A stretch of 64,000 bases of DNA, from positions 525,524-589,523 of the forward strand of contig QANY01013855.1 of the NCBI GenBank assembly GCA_003255025.1. Direction: 5' to 3'. Within the stretch, counting starts at the first letter, position 1. Every line of letters starts with the position of its first letter. A model generated the notes under the pieces. The model was given only the letters and a program-made list of their open reading frames with translations. It had not been told where the DNA came from and searched no databases. The position numbers and the translations under genes are program-made. Positions 61,991 to 64,000 of this stretch are shown here, piece by piece. Origin of the DNA: Datisca glomerata. Its lineage: Eukaryota > Streptophyta > Magnoliopsida > Cucurbitales > Datiscaceae.

Positions 61991-62955
61991 TGCAGAAATC
62001 AACACAAAAGAATGTAACTAGATGATACATACATGGTCAACCAATAGTTTAAATTGGATGCACCAAAAAATCACTTTATGAAATCACAAGTTAACTGAAA
62101 AAGAAATTCGAAAATTCTTCTAATAAGAAATATGGTATACTAAATATCAATCAGCAATGAACGTATATTGTGAACAACTTTTAATTTTAAAGAGAATAAA
62201 AACATTACGTAACACATAAATGATATACTATAAGTAAATCATAAATATTTTTTTTGAAAGAAGTGAATCATAAATATAATTACGAACACAATTAATAACA
62301 AATTTTACAGTGTGTGCATCAAGTTATGTTATAAATTTTCTTAATAAATATACGATACACTCTAAGTCAATCAAAAGACTGGAACAATGGTTAATGAAAA
62401 ACATTAATCGATACTGTCTAAAGTATATCAGTAATATACTATAAGATGCATGGAATGTATATAGATTGATGTGCAATACACAACTAACAAACATACTTTA
62501 TATTTTATAAATATTGGTTAAAGTATATCATTAACAAACTATAAGTAAATGAAAATATTTGGCCTCAAACCTGTGCTGGCTTGCTAAACAGAAGCTCTAC
62601 AATCTGATTTGAACATATCAATGCCCCTAAATCATTATTTCTTTAGATCACACTGCAAGTGAAAAAATATGAAAATATATGAAATAGGATGCAGCTCGCA
62701 CTGCTCTAGAATCAAGTTGAAATAAGGATCCATCTTGTACTCACCTTTAATAGCCATGAATAATCCGAACAAGGTATTATACCAAACATAGACGTTACAG
62801 TTTAAAAACGTGAACATATATTTCAGAACAAAAGAAAAATCTATCTATGAATTTTACAAAATAAAATTTAAAGCCATAAATCAAAATCAATCAAAACATC
62901 ACACATGGCACAACTATACAAAGCCAATAGAACAATAAAGATCCACTCCCCTTCA
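61991..62955. other. AT-rich spacer; no gene seen
   Basis: It has recurring AGTATATCA-TAA/AAACTATAAGTAAAT words (62210, 62420, 62525) in non-coding DNA. They may be a decayed MITE, but no termini are seen. Confidence 0.35.
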
Positions 62956-62959
62956 ATAT

Positions 62960-63779
62960 GGTCTATGAACAGGAAAAAAATACTCTAAGACACGTCTACA
63001 GAAAAAACACTGAAGCGGGAGACTTCGTCAGAACATGGAAGAATGCTGAAACAGGGGAACCTTCACTTTTGGAACTGGTGACTATCGCTTCCAGAACAGG
63101 GGACCATCACTTCTGGAACAGGTGACTATCACTCTTGGAACAAGGGACTATCACTTCCAAACGGGTTACCATCACTCAGACCGACAATCAAGTGGTCGTA
63201 ATTGATTGAGAAAGCTGAGTGACCAAGATAAAAAAGATTGGCAGACCACCAAGTGGCTCTGACTAATTGGCTCGGAACCATAAGAAATCATCAAGTGACT
63301 ATGATTGATTTATGGTTGAGCGATGGAGATGAGAAAAGAAAGAGGATCAGAACAGTGGGGTGGATCTTATGTTTACGATTAATTCAACAGTAACAAATAC
63401 AATATAGTGGATAAGCTGAGCATGAAAGCCCAAACTTGGGGAAGATCCCATCAGCCAAAAATATAGGAGAGTGTGATCATCCCCCTTTATCTTTATTATT
63501 ATAAGGCCAATAAGTACATGCTCATGTAAAAAGAAGAGGGGCCGAGGAAAAATCCTAAACAAACCTCAACTAAAGACATTGTCATTCCTCTCTTCTCTCA
63601 TCAATGGCTATGTAAAATCCTTTGCATAAGTGAATATCAACAATCTCCCCGTGGTTTTTCTTTCCTTTAAGGGTTTTCCACGTAAATGATTGTGTCTTTA
63701 TTCTCTCATTTTCCCTTTAAATTATGATCTTTATTATTTATTGGTAGAGGATTTTCCATACTGAAAAAAATCTTTTACA
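62960..63779 (+). repeat. 5' LTR of a third Tat element (C)
   Basis: The block ends TTTTACA, then two bases and the primer site at 63782. It contains short internal repeats (ACTATCACTTC/CACTTCTGGAACAGG) and the GAAATCATCAAGTGACT segment shared with the LTR of element A. The right end is firm; the left end is approximate. Confidence 0.6.
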
Positions 63780-63781
63780 TT

Positions 63782-63799
63782 TGGTGCTTTCATTGAGAG
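63782..63799 (+). other. Primer-binding site, Tat element C
   Basis: TGGTGCTTTCATTGAGAG follows the LTR end after two T residues, the usual spacing. It differs by one base from the same site of element A. Confidence 0.7.
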
Positions 63800-63830
63800 T
63801 GAGAGAAAAGCTCGAGAAATCCCTCCTAAA

Positions 63831-64000
63831 ATGTCAAAAACCACATCAAACACCCCCACCAACAATGAAAGTGGGAACAGAAATGGCAACAGATTGGACA
63901 AAGAGATGGGAATGACTACAAGTACAAAACTAAAAACGGGACAGAAAATGATAAACTCGTTCCTTGCATATTCGATTGGCTTATTTTTACATCATTATCA
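63831..64000 (+). CDS. Gag start of Tat element C (cut by window end)
   Basis: An open frame starts MSKTTSNTPTNNESGNRNGN and stays open to the last base. Position and opening words match the gag start of element A (48282). The rest lies outside the window, so its integrity is unknown. Confidence 0.55.
   Translation, partial: MSKTTSNTPTNNESGNRNGNRLDKEMGMTTSTKLKTGQKMINSFLAYSIGLFLHHY

Overview
The window is nuclear DNA from a flowering plant, most likely a eudicot. It is AT-rich, its genes are split by GT-AG introns, and its space is dominated by plant transposon families (Mutator-like, CACTA, Ty3/gypsy Tat). All four intact host genes have clear plant orthologues. I cannot name the species. 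There is one assembly gap of 27 Ns at 38708-38734.

Layout. (1) 349-5086 is a Mutator-like element (MULE) with a perfect 9-bp target duplication. It carries a decayed transposase, a decayed DUF1985-type ORF and three arrays of a ~31-bp palindromic repeat. (2) SQD1 (chloroplast sulfolipid synthesis) starts right after it. A phosphate-starvation (P1BS) motif lies about 30 bp from the MULE end. (3) 8.3-9.8 kb is a transposon-like AT-rich block. (4) An alpha/beta hydrolase gene (7 exons, minus) covers 10598-13711. (5) FTSH4, a mitochondrial AAA protease (7 exons, 718 aa, minus), covers 15076-20110. (6) 21-24 kb holds a hAT-like element and an LTR-like fragment. (7) 24707-30658 is a CACTA element with a TNP2 transposase remnant, and a second CACTA element (25455-27733) sits inside it. 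(8) A C2H2 INDETERMINATE-DOMAIN transcription factor (3 exons, 503 aa, minus) covers 31207-33333. (9) 33.7-41 kb is intergenic, with an LTR-like piece, a stretch of organelle-like composition and a third CACTA element (38329-40857). (10) 41.5-46.3 kb is bounded by two ~570-bp direct repeats and holds a captured FolD exon and a decayed plant-transposon ORF. A fold-back minisatellite follows. (11) 47.3-64 kb is a graveyard of Tat-lineage Ty3/gypsy retrotransposons. Two partial gag-pol copies each have a second, archaeal-type RNase H, a minisatellite after pol and an antisense ORF. The LTR and gag start of a third copy run off the window end.

The host genes are unrelated single-copy housekeeping or regulatory genes. 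They share no operon-like logic, and each has its own promoter. The most interesting signals are the palindromic arrays inside the MULE, the MULE abutting the phosphate-responsive start of SQD1, the cleanly nested CACTA pair, and the shared architecture of the two Tat copies. I did not find a demonstrably new biochemical system. All exon boundaries were read by eye from splice motifs, phase and protein similarity.
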